Shown piece by piece: positions 36,500 to 51,202 of a DNA stretch of 64,000 bases (its first letter is position 1; the number at the start of each line of letters is the position of its first letter). The position numbers and the translations under genes are program-made. Source of the DNA: Theocolax elegans (lineage: Eukaryota; Arthropoda; Insecta; Hymenoptera; Cerocephalidae). The stretch is taken from assembly GCA_026168455.1 (NCBI GenBank), contig CM047427.1, forward strand, positions 65,848,162 to 65,912,161, written 5' to 3'. The notes under the pieces were generated by a model. That model saw nothing but the letters and a program-made list of their open reading frames with translations. It made no database searches and was not told the origin of the DNA.

Positions 36500-39400
36500 C
36501 TTTTCCGCATATTCTCAAATACATCCATCTCGATTAACAATATTTGAGTTAATTCAATATGCGAATACGAATATGCATTCAACTATACCCTTCGGCAAAT
36601 ATATCTTCAGTAGTTCGCATTTCAACAAAATTGATAATAAATTCTTATAAAAATTATTATTTAATACACGATAATGAGGCTTTTAACTGTTTAAAATGAA
36701 TATTATATAAGTTACCTATATACAATTTTAAAGAAATGAATTCGATTTTTTTATTTATTTCACATAACTTAGACCCTTCATCTGGTACATATATTACTAT
36801 AAAAATTTATGTTTTATCACTTTTTTTGTTTGTAATAGGTATTTATTCAATGCATAAATCATTTTATACATGGATAAGAAGCCTTCGTTTAATATTTGAT
36901 AGAATTTTTATTACTGCAACTTCCTCTAACATAAATGTTTTATACTGCTAGCTGTTATGAGTATACGTTATCAATACATCAACAATAATTCACCAACCAA
37001 CATAACGTATCTTACAAAAATTTAACTAATAAAAACTAAAAATGTAAGGTACCGTGTAAAATTATAAAACTATACATCTTTCGAAATTAAAATCGTTATT
37101 AATGATATTAATTTATTATAATGGTGCATGCAAAGATTTACTTTATATCATTATCAATTTGGTTTTTTAAAATTAAAGAATTATCTTTATACGTGGTTAA
37201 AATTTTTATATATATATAACCATCAGGAGACTCATAATGTTTCTACTCTGAATTCACGTAAAAATAATTTGCTTACTTTCTCAAGGCTTTCTCTTATGGG
37301 AAAGTAATGCGATCCTTTTGTATGGCTAAAAATCTGAAAGTTGTATATGACAATTACATAACTCGCGGTGTAAACATTTTGTTGCAATTAAATGAACACA
37401 TATTAATATTATTTCGGTTATTAATGATATATTTCTATACAAATTTTGTAATAGCATGCACTTAATTATGCAACAGGTCTGCAAAACAGTTGGTTTTCAC
37501 ATTCAGTTGCGTACACTATTTTTTCTTATTATACACGAAAAGTCGAACGTTTTTACATATAAAAATTATTTGTAGTTTCATTACGTATTTTATAGTTAAT
37601 AGATAATTTATAAGTAGCGGTATGTGGAACCAAAAACATAAGAATTGTATATTAAAAATATTGTTGTTATTAAAATTTATCTTACCATACATTTCAATGA
37701 GCTGTATTAGTATAGATCCTTACCTGTAACATAAACAAACATACTATTAGACATCAATTAAGAGTAAAATTAAAACCTACATATAACATTTTGATAACAT
37801 TTTTTATAATCTAAAATTTGAGGACTGTCAGGTTCATAATTTATTGAAAATTGAACAATTCTCATTCTTACGTATAATTGTATTATTCGAATTTTTGATA
37901 CTTCATGCTCATAATGAGGAAAGATAATTTCAGTTGCACCACTTTATTAGTAAATTACATTTACTGAGTCTTAAAATAATAATCAGATTGCTAACCACAA
38001 CATGTTTCCTTGACTTTTACTTGAATTTAACATAAATTATGAGAATACTATCTACCTATTAACAAAATAAAAAATTATATTAAAAATCCAAGTTTCAATT
38101 AAAATTAATCAATAAATTTGATAAAGTCATCAAGATCAGTATTTAAAAGAAATTAATAGATGGAGGGAAAACATGGAAAAAATAGTAAAAAAGCTTAGAT
38201 CTTAGAATTTACACAAGTTAAGTTACCCACTAAGCAACTGTAATTATTACGATTATGAATAATGTCTCTCGGTAAGTACGCATTCAGCCAATATATTATT
38301 TCTTATATTTTAGACGAATGATGGCTTGATCTTCTGATGATTTATATAATTAGAAAAAATTTTGCTGCGACTGGTGCGTGTGCATGCTTGTTCACAATTC
38401 TTATTCGAGTGGAGCGTTTTACGTCATTGAACGTGAAACGAACTATGCAGGGTAGTTCATCGTTTGAGCGGACCCCATGAAAGGCCACTTAGACTAATTT
38501 ATTTCCCTTTTTTTCTCGCTTGTTACGCATTGCAATCTACTAAAGATGATAAATATACAATAAATTCGCTTCAGAATAAAACATACATGAAAAATATTAA
38601 TTATTAAATATTAAATAAATGAGTACATTCATTAGCTAATAATATTTAGTGGTATTAATTAAAGATGACATCCATCGTCTTGATGAAAATTGATTATAAA
38701 ATAAAGTCAATTCGTAAAATACATATGTATATATAAAATTAATGAATCAAAAATATTGTTTTTATAAATTACATACATATACGGTTTGAAATTATTAATG
38801 GTTGTACAAGACTTATTATTGTTTCGAATTATACTTAAGTCAAATTTAAACCTCTTCATCCAAGCTATAATTTTATTTGAATGCAAAAACTACTATGCTA
38901 CAAAAAACTTTATTATCAAATATTATATCGTGCTAACTTCGAGCATCATCTTCAACAGCTGCATGCAGTTCAAGGCAAAATATATAAATTTTCGAGGCAT
39001 AAAATAAAAGTCAAAGAAACTTTTTTTAACAAATTAGTATTGTATCATCTAATAAATATTTATTTATAATGTTGATGTACATTAAATGATACACACATAC
39101 ACAACATATTCACACACATTATGATTTTTGACGTAATACTATCATAAAATTACCATTTAATTATATTAAACTCACTTTCACTTATGATTTTACTCGTGGA
39201 CATGAAAAAAATATTTATGTAATCGGTTATTTTAAAAACACTTGCTAAAGTTATTGTACAGTCCTTACAAAGACAAGCTCTGGTCACCATAAAGCAATAT
39301 TATAAAACTTTTAGTCAAAAATGTTTTTTTAATTATGATAATATAAATCAAGTTAGGTTGTGTTGATTGTGGTGTTGATCCTAACTCTAAATCTATATTT

Positions 39401-42400
39401 GATTAGAAAAAGTTAATTAAACTCTTTAGATTTTGTCAAGGATATCGACGCGTATAAATATCTTTTTTAAATAAACTTTAACTTTTGTCAGTTTCATTTA
39501 ATGCTAGTTGAAAAATTTGATCAAAAATACTAGCTTTGACAATAGGATTTTGTTCTTCGCGGATACGATGGAATATGAGTATAAGTCGTAGTAAGTACTT
39601 GTACATACAGTCATACGTCTATAACTTTTTCAAACTTTATTTTTTATTATCTACATAACATAGTAAAAAGTCTAGTGTATGGTAGGGAAATTTTAAAGTT
39701 TTAATATTAACGTCTGATGAGGTATGCATTGAACCTTCAAGTTTAATTTCCATTTGTATAATCAAAAAATGATTTACTTTAAATTTCTATATGTTAAATA
39801 TATTTAAATATAAATTTTGAAACATCGTCTGATGTAAAAATAAGTAACATAAATATGAAATGAATCAACAACAAATGATTTATTTACGTATTTATTTAGA
39901 TTACAATTCGATAGACGACTGAACTGTGTAAACAATTTTTTTATTTTTCAAATTGGTAGTGCGTAACTAAGTTTCTTTTGACTAAATAGTCGAATGGTCC
40001 GATTGTCTTTAAGCCACTGCTGCTCTGAATTTACATTAACGATATCAATAGTGTCCTTGTCACAGGAAGCATCAAACACAATCTACAAATTTACATAGAG
40101 AACTACAAGAGACGAACTGCAAACAGCCTTAGAGAGATGATCGAGAGAGCTGTGAAATCACTGGCGAGGTGAGCATGCAAAGTGTAGATGCGCACTTCAA
40201 GTTGAATACCAGTACTTAAGACTAAGGATATCGGTGCTGGTAGTACTAAAATTCTGAACTGCATTTAACCCACAGATCTATTATATGAGTTTGTCTTGAC
40301 AATAGTTCGAGGAAAACTATGACCTCAAAATACATGCGCGAGTATTTAGTTCGCAGGCTATTCGATGGATACAGAATATGCATTATTACGATCGGACTCG
40401 CTAAATATCCTTTCTTTTCCCAAATAAATTACTACGACGATCAAATAAAACGTACAATTCTAAATTCCAGAATGCTTTGCTGTGCAATTCTCTCCTCTAA
40501 AGCATGCATATATCATTCATGAAGTTTCACGTTACTTTGAGCAATCAATTTCAAGCTTTATTTCTCAATTTAGCCCTCAAAATTATGATATTTTGTTTGA
40601 TTTCCACAAGTTGGAGATTAGCTTATGAAATATGTGAAATATGAACAATATAAATAAATATTGCACACATATTAAAATATTATTTCTCATCTAAGCAACG
40701 GACTTGAATAATATGTAACAAACTCAAGGATTAAGGTTTAAGGATGATTATTGGTGCAAAAAATGAACACATTAACATTTTATTGCCTTTTACCTTGTAC
40801 CTAATACTTAATTACGTTTGCAATAAATTGAACAAAAGCTATCTTTACGTCTATACTACAATGATACTGAAACAAATGAAAGATTTTAAGTATCGTCAGA
40901 GCACAACAGAGATTATCCAAGCATGGCCTACTCCAACATTGAGAAAAAAGTAAAAGATGCAAAAGGAGAGTGGGGGAGTGAGAGTGAGAGAGGGAGGGAG
41001 AGTAAGAGGAAAATCCGGAAGAAAGAGAGAAAGAAAGACGCAGAGAAGTAGGGAAGTTAAAATTACCGCTGTTAAAGCAAAACGCGCGCGAGGGGAAATA
41101 AGATTGAATGTCTTGGCGAGTTTGTACCGCGCAAAAGGTAAAAGTTACCGCGCCGTTAAACTTGTGCAATGCCGCGCAGCATCATCGCGTATAAAAAAGA
41201 GTAAAAAAAAAGGTGAATAAAAACAGGAACAAATTACATTTAAAGTAATGGTAGATCAGGAGAGAGGAAAAAAGAATTGCTGATTAAGGAGGTAAAAGAA
41301 CAAGATAACATCACTTAAAGAAAACTACACAACTCGACCAGTAGTGGCATTAGTAAAGAGATACATAGGTGTACGATTTATTTGAAAGTGTAATGTAATA
41401 AGATAATTAAGATAAAATACCTGAATTAATGTAACAAAGTGAAAAGAAATAGTACACTGACGTATCGATTTTAAAAGTTAAGTAGCGCTTTTCTCTGATA
41501 ATTATAATAAATCTTCTAAAAAAAATAAACAATATAGTGCAGGAGATAAGTCAAAAAAAGAATTCAAAGCAAGTCGAGGGTTCGTACGTATGAACATTTA
41601 TGCGCAACTCCCAAACAGTTTACAGAAGTTAATAGAAAGTTCGTATATAGTTTACGGAAACTGACACGTGATTATATTCTCTTACAATCACCTCGCAACT
41701 TAGTCATTTAAAGCTTGGGGTCGTAGTACATCATACAAGTTACACCTTTGAGGTCACCTATTTTTTTTATGGCTTGTACAAATTATTGATTTTTCGTCGG
41801 GTTTTATAGGTTTACCTAGCTGTGCCATGTATAGGCTAATTCAATTAATTTAATGCACAGCTATTTACTTTCAATAAAAGTTGTAATAACCAATTTCAAA
41901 TGCTTTGCTGCAAAGAGTTGGTTAAAATTCAACTGAAAATCAAATTTCTTTAATCAATTTTGATCATTCGCATTATGAATATTAATCATACTTCAATTTA
42001 ACAGAAGAAATCTGATTTTATCGAATTAGTAACAGTATTATCAATATCATAGCTACAACTCTTTCGCAGAAATTGATAAAAGATAGCGGAAATTTAATAA
42101 AATTAAAAATTAACAAATAGTTGATCCTAAATGACGATGAGCATGCCGGTTTTGCATCTCCTTAAGAAAAACAAAGTAAAGGAACGTTAAAAAATTTTTA
42201 TTAGAAAATCTATGGTAAGTACAGATTTCGAAAGAAGCATATAATATGTATCCTGATAATTGATAGAATGAGATATAAATAAGAATTAAAAGTTTCACAC
42301 GAACAAAAAAAAATTGGCAACATATTGCATAGAGCAATAGAAAACGCGAAAATTCATTGCTGTGGAACATTCAATGTGGCTTCACGAAAAATACTCGTCC

Positions 42401-45400
42401 TGTCTCTTTTGCTCGCTGCTGCTTGCTGGAGCAAGATTTATCGAAAGTTTTAAAACGAGCGTCATCGATAAAGTTCGCCAATCGCTTTTTGAGAAAGCAT
42501 ACCACTTGGGAAAGGGCAGCAAGTGATTTTAAACTTTTAACGTGTTCTTTACTTCCTTTCTCTTGTTGGCGGCTGTGAGAGAAACTTTAATTTTTCCATG
42601 TACCCACTTGGTCCGCTGCCTAGTTCGGTGTCAAAAAAACTAAGGGTGAAAACGAACCGTGGCCAGAGGGAGACAGCATGAAGGAAAAGAATGATTTGAC
42701 ATACTGAAAGAAACTAAATTCCAAAAATCATTTTAGTTCTTATTTAAATGATACATAACTTTTTTTATTTGCCAAACATTATACATTATTATTCTGGCAA
42801 ATCTATTGATCGTAAACATTAAAATTAACAATGATTATGATTGGATATAGCTTCTCTTGCACTTTATAAAGTTTTTGCAAATATATAAATTAATTTGTAA
42901 TATAATTAATTATCAAACCAATAAAAATCGATTGATTAACACGATCATTACTGATGTACGATATCATCAATAATGCGTATCTTAAATTTTGAGTAATTGA
43001 AATCCATTGTTCATTTTAAATCCTATACGATTGTATAATGCTGACTGAACGCAAAAACTTATTTATATACATAAATATTGGATTTATAAAAATTTACAAT
43101 AGTTACGGAAATAGTAAATACAATTGTTCTAAAGAATGATCATTTAGTAAAAACTACTTACATTAGTAATCAGTTAAATGCAATAAATTTATATAAGGTT
43201 TCACTTGCTTAAAGAATAATTATCATATTATTATAATATATAATGTGCATTTTATATATACGTATATTATGGTGGTAGCATAAATTGTATATATTTGCAT
43301 AATTCATGCATATTATTGGTAATATATAGCATAAATTTTATGCACTTTGGACTATAATATTTTAATTTATTAATTAATAATAATTTATTTATAATGAAAT
43401 ATTTTAATTTTCATAGTAAATCTTTGTTTACGTTTACTTGCACTCTCGCAGTTATTTCTTTCCGATTCTCTCTACACATTAATAATATATAAATATTTAA
43501 ACATTACGCCTGCCTTACTATTACAAAATCTGTTAAATATTTGTTATTGTTATCGTTTACATTTCGTAAGATAAAAATATCGAATGCTAAAAGTTAGATA
43601 AATTAAACTAATGAGAAATATTTATACTACAATCGATGTTAAAATAATCAGGATAAATGTTATTAAAAAAGCAAAAATTATTTATAATATAAATTAATTC
43701 TTGCTGTTATTATCTTGTAGTAACCAGTTATATTTTAATAGATGATCTATAAAAACAATTTTTTGTATAGTCAAGCTCGATATTTTAGTGGCTTCTTTGC
43801 CACCCTCCCTACAAGAAGAGTGTCAGGCTTCCGGGTCTTGGATTTTCTAAGTTTCGGTGAGATACTACCTTATACAAAACTACAAAAAATTCCAGTTACA
43901 TATTTATGTAGCTTTTTGTCTAAATTTTTTAAACCTTAAATACTTTTTTTAAAATCACTGTTTTTTCGCATTTATTACAACAAATAATTATTATTAATAT
44001 TGGAACTTCATTTTGAATAATAAATTCTCAGAATATAATGAAATTACTATTAAAATTGTAATATATTTATATATTCGTCGTGCACCAAATTGAATATTAA
44101 ATTAATTATTTTATTAATAGTTAAATTTGCTATACATAAAGTACACAACAAATAACATTTCTTTATTCTATCACAATTTTTTTCTCTTGCTTTAAATAAT
44201 ATCCACTTGTTCATTTTCATCTCGCTCGACTTTTTCCATTTTATACGACAAATATTTAATCATAGAGACCTTGGAATTCTTGAAATTAAATAAAGTGCCG
44301 CAAAGAGAAAGAGAAAAAGAGCAACGCTAAATTGATAGTGCGATAAACATTTGTCCAACATTTCATAATCGACCGGGTTTGTAACTACTTTTGTTGATTA
44401 AGTTCGATTGAGGTTAGTACTGCGAATAAAAGTATAAACGTGTCAATCGATGAAATAGACCGAGCCTTGGTTATCTTTCCGTTATTGACAAACATAAATA
44501 TTTATGTACTTTGTATATTAATAAAAATGAAGAAATTACGTCGAATTATAATATTTGTTTCAATGTACTAATTATTAAAATTAGTTCAATATATTTTATA
44601 ATTACGTAATGTGTGCAGCTTATAAAGACTTATAAATGAAATTTAAATTTTATGATTTTGAAATATATTCAGCTTATTTGGATTGCATATAGTCAGGTTA
44701 CGTAAACATGTAGGAAAGTAATCTCTTCCAATTAAATTCTAGAAGAAGCTCAATTAGTTAAAGAGTTATGCAATACTACAAATTAATTAAATTAAATATT
44801 GTATCGATAATCCGATTAAAACTACTACTGTTTACAAATAACAATTTGATTTCTTGAAATCTCATGTTTCTGTAGCCTATTCGTACAATATAGATTCCAA
44901 AATTACTAATTAACGTAAAAGAGAAATCAATATATGATAAAAGTATCAAATATATAGAATTTTGGATAATGAGGAAATGAAGGTGCCTCATTATCCTACG
45001 TATTATAATTAATGAGTCTTGTGTCAGTACACATACGGTGAAATCATTCGTTCATTGCTACCCATGCATCATAAGTCACCCAAGTCCCGTGACTCGTGAA
45101 CCGCAGCAAATGCATGGGCATATGGTAACTACTGATTCTCGCACTCTCACATACAATATGTGTGTAATCGCAACAATGTGTGATCCCTTCACAGGTACCT
45201 CACATGTCCTTTCTCGCATATTTTCAATAAGCTTTCGTTTATGCAATTCATAAACGCCAAAAATTAATTAGTTGGATCGAAATATATATGAATGGTAGTT
45301 TCAATAATTTTTGTAATCCCATCTAAATGACTTTAATAACTAGAATCGCTTTTTAAATGCAAACGTTTTGTCGAAACTGTCTTTTACTTATAATATTTTT

Positions 45401-47700
45401 TTGACTATACATGTAAAACGTTAAATAATGTTTTTAACTTCGATTATTATTCTTTTTTAAAAATAGATGTTTTATTTTTAAACACCCTGAGTTTTGAATC
45501 ACTGCATTAGGTTTCATTAGAATAAAGCCCGAAGCAGGAATAATTCAATATTTAATTATATTATTATTATAATGAGTGTCGAAACATATCCCGAATTATA
45601 ATTAAAATTAAAGTTCTACGAGTTTCATATTTTTTTGCCAGTGGAGAATTATTTGAACCTATTGTGAAAGATTTTCCCTCGGCTGTTATTTCATAAGAAC
45701 GTACACACGACGTTTTTTTAATCTGGCCGTAAAGAAATTTTAATGCGCTTGTTTAAAGTAACACAGTTCGAGCTGAAAATAACTTAATATAGCAAGTAAT
45801 TGAAACTCTCGTTTTGAGCAGATGTGTGGAGCATGGCGTACACATATATACCCACCCACATACAGATACAAATAAATTTAGCACAGTATTATGCAGGTTG
45901 ATTATCCCAACGGTTGACTCGAAGGAGAATGACTCTGATTGCAATTCGCAGATTATTGACCGATCTGTGCATTCGTCTCATTTCTGCACATGTTATAATT
46001 ACCAAATGTACGTTGCACCCTAGAAGCGCAGTGTTCATATTTGACTGTCGAATGCGCAGATTTTAATTAATTCTACCGGAGTATCTACTTGTTTTACTGA
46101 TCAACTTGTTACAAATATCTTATGCATACATTTTTAAAGTTAATTAAATTGTACAAAATTAGTCTGTAATAGTAAATATTTAGTTAACTTCAATAATAAT
46201 GAATTTCATTTTTAATATTTAATATATAATACAAATTAAATATAATATCTTGTAAAATATTGGTTTACGATAATAATATAATTCTCAATAAAATACAATA
46301 AAATTTAATATAAAATCAATTTTAAGTACACATAAGTGTTAGTATATATTCACGTTTCGTATTTGTAACAAAATATTATATTCTAAAGTCTCGAAATTAT
46401 TGCAATATTCGCTATATTTCACCGTTAAATATACTTACTCTGTAAATTAAATTAAAATTCAATAATATATATGTATATATATATAATTTAATACATTAAC
46501 GTAATGAATTAATTATCATAAAAAGTATAATATAAAATGTACATTAAAGTATTGCACTTATTTAAATAAAAATTTAATATTACTGTATTATACAAATATT
46601 ACTAATTATATAATAATACAGTAATATTAACTGTGAATTGAAATAATTTTATTAAATCTGATTTTACTACATTTTTTCGCATACGGTGCTTTGTACTATC
46701 TTTCACAGTATTATCAAATTTGTTACCTTGCATTGCTTTATATACTAGATGGTACAGCAACAAACAAAATATTAATATAATTTTCAAATCAAAATATCAA
46801 TTTATCAATTGAAAATTTTATGTTGGGAATTACCATAAATTAATTGTCCTCTTATCGAATCGATAATGAATAATTAATCCTATCCGAAATTTATGGAAAT
46901 AGCTCTCAACATTCGAAGCGAAATTCCGCACAAATTTTCGTTAACTGCATCAATATTGTACGAACAACCGACAATACAGATCATTTAAACAAACGAAAGT
47001 TAATCGGTTATTTCTTGAAATAATTAACTAAAAATAATAAAAAATCTTTATCCGGAACAACTTTTCGCGTATTATAATGACTGGTAATTCACTGATTAAT
47101 CGCATTACAATTAATTATCATTAAATGAAACGTATTTAATGATAAAGGGTTTAAAAAACTTGAACGCTTTAAGACGGCGAGTTTAAAATGATCATCGTAT
47201 CCATATGATTGAAATAGTAAATAATTAGATAAAAGGTGTGCATCAGTACATGCGTAACATAGTGATTTACATGTATCGATATGTACCGATTCATAAATAT
47301 CTAATACTTTAAGCAATTAGCTAAATCATGCGTAAAAGTGTTGAAATTGTTATTAAATATGTTACTGGGTTAAATAAAGTCTTAAGTTGTATTACTTCAT
47401 ATATTTTAATTGTTTATCTGGAGACATTCACGGTTCAATAATAAGAAAAATAAACCTTCTTAAAAATTTTTTTAATTCTGTAGATGGGAATTTTAGTATC
47501 ACACTCCAATCATTGAAAAAAGGGAAACTTGTGGTCGTCTAGGGGAGTGGCGACAGATAGTAATAGCAAATAACGTTCCGAAATTAACGAAGCGTAAAGA
47601 AGAAGGGAGAATACGAGAAGGCCTCGATTTATTGGTTCGGAGGTACAGTATTCGTGCGTATAATTGCAAGAGAGGGAGAGAGGTATATAGTAAGCGAGCG
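36500..47700. other. 11-kb AT-rich gene desert
   Basis: No coding exon, RNA gene or clear transposon is recognised. GC-richer islands occur at about 38360-38540, 40060-40520, 40960-41180 (purine-rich, no protein-like frame), 42340-42700 and 45020-45250. Short frames in them resemble no known family and lack matching splice sites on inspection. These islands may be regulatory or unrecognised exons. Confidence 0.45.
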
Positions 47701-47715
47701 TATACATCCATATAT

Positions 47716-47734
47716 ATGTGTGTGTGTGTGTGTG

Positions 47735-47790
<56 letters not shown>

Positions 47791-47820
47791 CACAAACTCA
47801 CACATCACACACACACACAC
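47716..47820. repeat. Compound microsatellite (TG)n-(TA)n-(CA)n
   Basis: TG repeats (47716-47735), then about 50 bp of TA repeats, then CACA-type repeats to about 47820. The TG and CA flanks around the self-complementary TA core can pair to form a long hairpin. Confidence 0.93.
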
Positions 47821-48835
47821 ATTTACATGTAGATATATATTCGAGTCCTCCGCCCTTCTCGTCAACTGCAAACCGATCGACCTGTAATTAATACCGCGAC
47901 CTCTGGGATTATGGTTGTGATTATCATAATGCTGGATCGCATTCCGGGATAGGGGATTGCACGAGTAAAAGGTCCGGAATTTTACGAGCCGAATAGATGA
48001 TCCACTTTCAGGTATCTATATCGACCAGGCAATACGCATCCGCACCCTCATTGCAGTCGACCTTTCCGCGTTTCGGCTGATCTCTATAGCTGTAACTTTA
48101 CGAGGACATGTGAGTTATGCCTGTCGATAGTCGCGTGTATGAATAAAAAATTAATCAGTTTTATTTTAAGCTTTATTGGATTTTTCTTTTTTCTCCACTC
48201 TAAGTTTTATTGAAAAGTAATAATATTTTAATATAATAAAAAATATATAGACGTTTATTAAATTTAAATCAACTGTTACGTCTCTTTTATAAAAATATAT
48301 TTTTTTTATCAACGTTATAACTATTCTTTATATAGATTATCGTACATTTATAATATATATATACATCTAGTAGTTTCTATAATCTAATTGATAATATTAA
48401 GGTTTAACGGAATATCCAGAGGGCTCTATGTATTCGTAATGAGAAAGAGCATTTCCTAAAAATGGCTTTTGTTTTGTTTCACTGCAATATCGAATTCCTT
48501 TAAAGTTGAAATTTAAAAAATGGTATATTTATCATGATTCATTAAAGAAACAGTATCGATACTGTAAAATTACATTGATTATAATATTTCAATGGCTTCC
48601 TATCTCAAAAGACAATTATATTTAATTTAATTATCATAAAAATATATATTTTATCTGAGAAACTAGTTTGGTGTGAATGTAGTGTAAGAATGAACGTATT
48701 GCATAATAACTACATAGACAATTAGTAGTTGAAAGTAGAGAATAAATCGTTTAGTGTCCACTAGGTTTTATTCATCCAAGCACTTTTAAGCCACGAAAAG
48801 TTGATTGTAATTTTCTTTTTATTTTAATTATTATA

Positions 48836-48985
48836 ACGACGGATGGAGACAGTAAACAATGTATTTGTGAAGAAAGCACTTGGTGGAAAATACATTCTCC
48901 AGTATAAAAAGGAGTGACCAGGAATCGAACCCGGGATACCTCCAGGTACGGATTCAACCACTCTACCGATCGAGTCATCGCAGGC
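48836..48985 (-). mobile_element. tRNA-derived SINE, same family as at 34.4 kb
   Basis: The minus strand has a tRNA-like head with an A box (TGACTCGATCGGTAG) and a B box (GGTTCGATTCC), followed by CTGGAGAATGTATTTTCCAC and AAGTGCTTTCTTC. ATTATAA occurs at both edges and is a possible short target-site duplication. Confidence 0.82.
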
Positions 48986-50299
48986 GATTATAATAAAATA
49001 AATTATTTAAAAATTTGTAATCTAGTCTTCGAGAAGACATAATCGTAGAGTTATCTTAAAGTAATTAATAAATCAATTTTATACCTGGTATTACATTTAC
49101 GTATAAATTTTAAAGTATCAATATAATTAAAGTATAAGTACATATATTTTCTAGATCAATATTATGCTGTAGGCTTTCGGAGGGAAATTTTTGAGGTATT
49201 ATAGATACGTATTGTACGTACGCAAATACACTAATAATATTTAATTTTTCAAGTTAGGAGTTACTGCTGAACTAACTATTTAAATTGACTAGCTGAGGGT
49301 CAATTTTGAAACATTAAATAATATTATTGGATCTATTTGTTTGAAATAATAATTATTATTTAATTAAATACACGGCTATACACGTGATATTTTACTTTAT
49401 ATGAAAAATTATAGAAGAACTACAACTATATGCCTGAATGAATTCGAATAAAGCTTGTTGTAGAGCAAAGATAAATAAATAGGGAAAATAATGCTTGATC
49501 AATTGCACAAATAAATAATGTAATAATGCAGAAATTAATAAAAGCAAAATTCAGAGGGCTAGTTAGCTGTATAGAATGGCTTACGCGCCCACTATACTTG
49601 CGTCAGGCGCTATCGCGCTTTTGATCTAATAAGGTAAATGCTCTAGTAGGTGACCATCAGGAAATTGATGCTAGAAGAGCTGTCTCTATAAATTAATTAT
49701 TTATCATTTTATAAGGTATTCAATTTAGAATAAATTTATCTTATATTCTAAAACAATTATATTATTATCAATCAAGTGCATACTTTATTTTGATCAGACA
49801 TTGCAGCAATAAAAAATATTTTCTCTGGCACCTTTGAATTTAATACTATAAACCATCCATACGTAAAAAGATAGATTTGATAAAACCTAAAAAGTGAAAT
49901 ATTAATCCCAACAAGTGTGATGCAGTCTTAAACTTAACTAACCACTATACTAACAATAAACTAAGAAATCTTATACTGGGTCGACATTTTGGACAGAGGA
50001 ACAAGAATGTTTCTATTGTGGCCAACCACTGGTGCATGGAACTGTCCGATGAATCGTTCATTTATTCTATTAAATCAATATAATTTATTATTTACAACGG
50101 GATTTCTATTAAACATATGAGCGAATTTCTTCCATTAAATTAAAATTTTTCAATCTTTCATACGTAATTTACATACGATATTTCACGTACTGGGATCTTA
50201 CCACAGTGACCCAAATTATCAATTTTAAAATAAATTGATAAATTTCAATGTTTAATGCAATTTTAAATTACTTTTTATTTACAACATTTTATTTATCGA

Positions 50300-50420
50300 C
50301 GCGATGGAAGAGTCATATAGACGCACCTCAGCTACACGGAAGTTAAGCATCACTTGCTGCGGTCAGTACTTGGATTGGTGAACATCCTCGTATGGCTTTC
50401 CGAATCGGTTAGGTATTTTT
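50300..50420 (+). pseudogene. 5S rRNA-derived sequence (pseudogene or SINE head)
   Basis: The internal promoter region of 5S rRNA is recognisable: an A-box-like CGGAAGTTAAGCAT (50338-50351) and a C-box-like GGTCAGTACTTGGATTGGTGA (50361-50381). It ends in a poly-T terminator. The 5' third does not match a functional 5S gene, and the sequence downstream of the C box is diverged. It is therefore a degenerate copy or the head of a 5S-derived SINE. It directly abuts the fold-back element that follows. Confidence 0.65.
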
Positions 50421-50446
50421 TACATTCCAAATCGTGAGCGGGATAG

Positions 50447-50934
50447 TTTAGGCGCCACCCATATAAGTCGTGGCCCTATCAGGTCCCCTCAAGCACCCAA
50501 GTTTTTTTTACTTATTTTGAGTTACTGAATCAGAATTTCTTGGGTGCTTGTTCGAAAACACAGGAGAAAAAAAAGGTATAAACAAATTAATTGTTTAAAA
50601 CGCCGTATTTTCGAAAGTCGATACCGTGCGCGTGTTGTGCGCTAAAAATAATGTTCGTTATATTTCACACAAAATTTATAAAATACTGTTTTTATAACCA
50701 AAATTTGATTTTTATTAAAAAGAGCAAATTTTAAAACCAGTTTGGGGTGGCTACGACGAGTACTTTCGAAAATACGGGGTTTTAAACAATTAATTTGTTT
50801 ATAACTTTTTTTTCTCCCGTGTTTTCGAACAAGCACCCAAGAAATTCGGATTCAGTAACTCAAAATAAGTAAAAAAAACTTGGGTGCTTAAGAGGACCTG
50901 ATAGGGCCATGACTTAAATGGGTGGCGCCTAGAC
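50447..50934. mobile_element. Fold-back element with arms of about 170 bp
   Basis: The left arm 50447-50620 and right arm 50762-50934 are imperfect reverse complements. The outer ends are GGCGCCACCC and GGGTGGCGCC. Both arms share GGCCCTATCAGGTC, AAGCACCCAAG and AATTGTTTAAAAC. The spacer of about 140 bp is AT-rich. No coding frame is present. This is a non-autonomous fold-back or MITE element lying between the 5S-derived sequence and a second palindrome. Confidence 0.85.
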
Positions 50935-50987
50935 TAGGTGTGAAATGTTATGTTCGGTGTTAAGAAGGTCAACTACGCAATGTGACC

Positions 50988-51202
50988 TTAAGAGGACGCC
51001 GAACAGGCATGCTTACCGACTTTTACAGATTCAAACTTTACAACGCGAATTTTTAATTTTTTAAAATTTTATGAGTTGTCCCCGCTAGCTTTTATCAAAA
51101 CCTAGCGGGGACAACTCATAAAATTACAAAAAAATAAAAACTCCCGTTGTACAGTTTGAATCTGTAAAAGTCGGTAAGCATGCCTGTTCGGCGTCCTCTT
51201 AA
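50988..51202. mobile_element. Palindromic element bounded by TTAA
   Basis: The outer arms of about 50 bp (50988-51039 and 51152-51202) match almost perfectly, starting TTAAGAGGACGCCGAACAGG. A second, inner inverted repeat (ATGAGTTGTCCCCGCTAG and its complement, about 51070-51120) flanks a 13-bp loop. Both edges carry TTAA, the target of piggyBac-type transposons. The inner and outer arms let nearly the whole 215 bp fold into one hairpin. Confidence 0.87.

Noticed and set aside
47499..47887. Six overlapping frames of 65-100 codons
   Set aside because: Translations of the TG/TA/CA compound microsatellite and its flanks.
50300..50420. Functional 5S rRNA gene
   Set aside because: The 5' part and the region after the C box do not match 5S, and the closing stem is missing.
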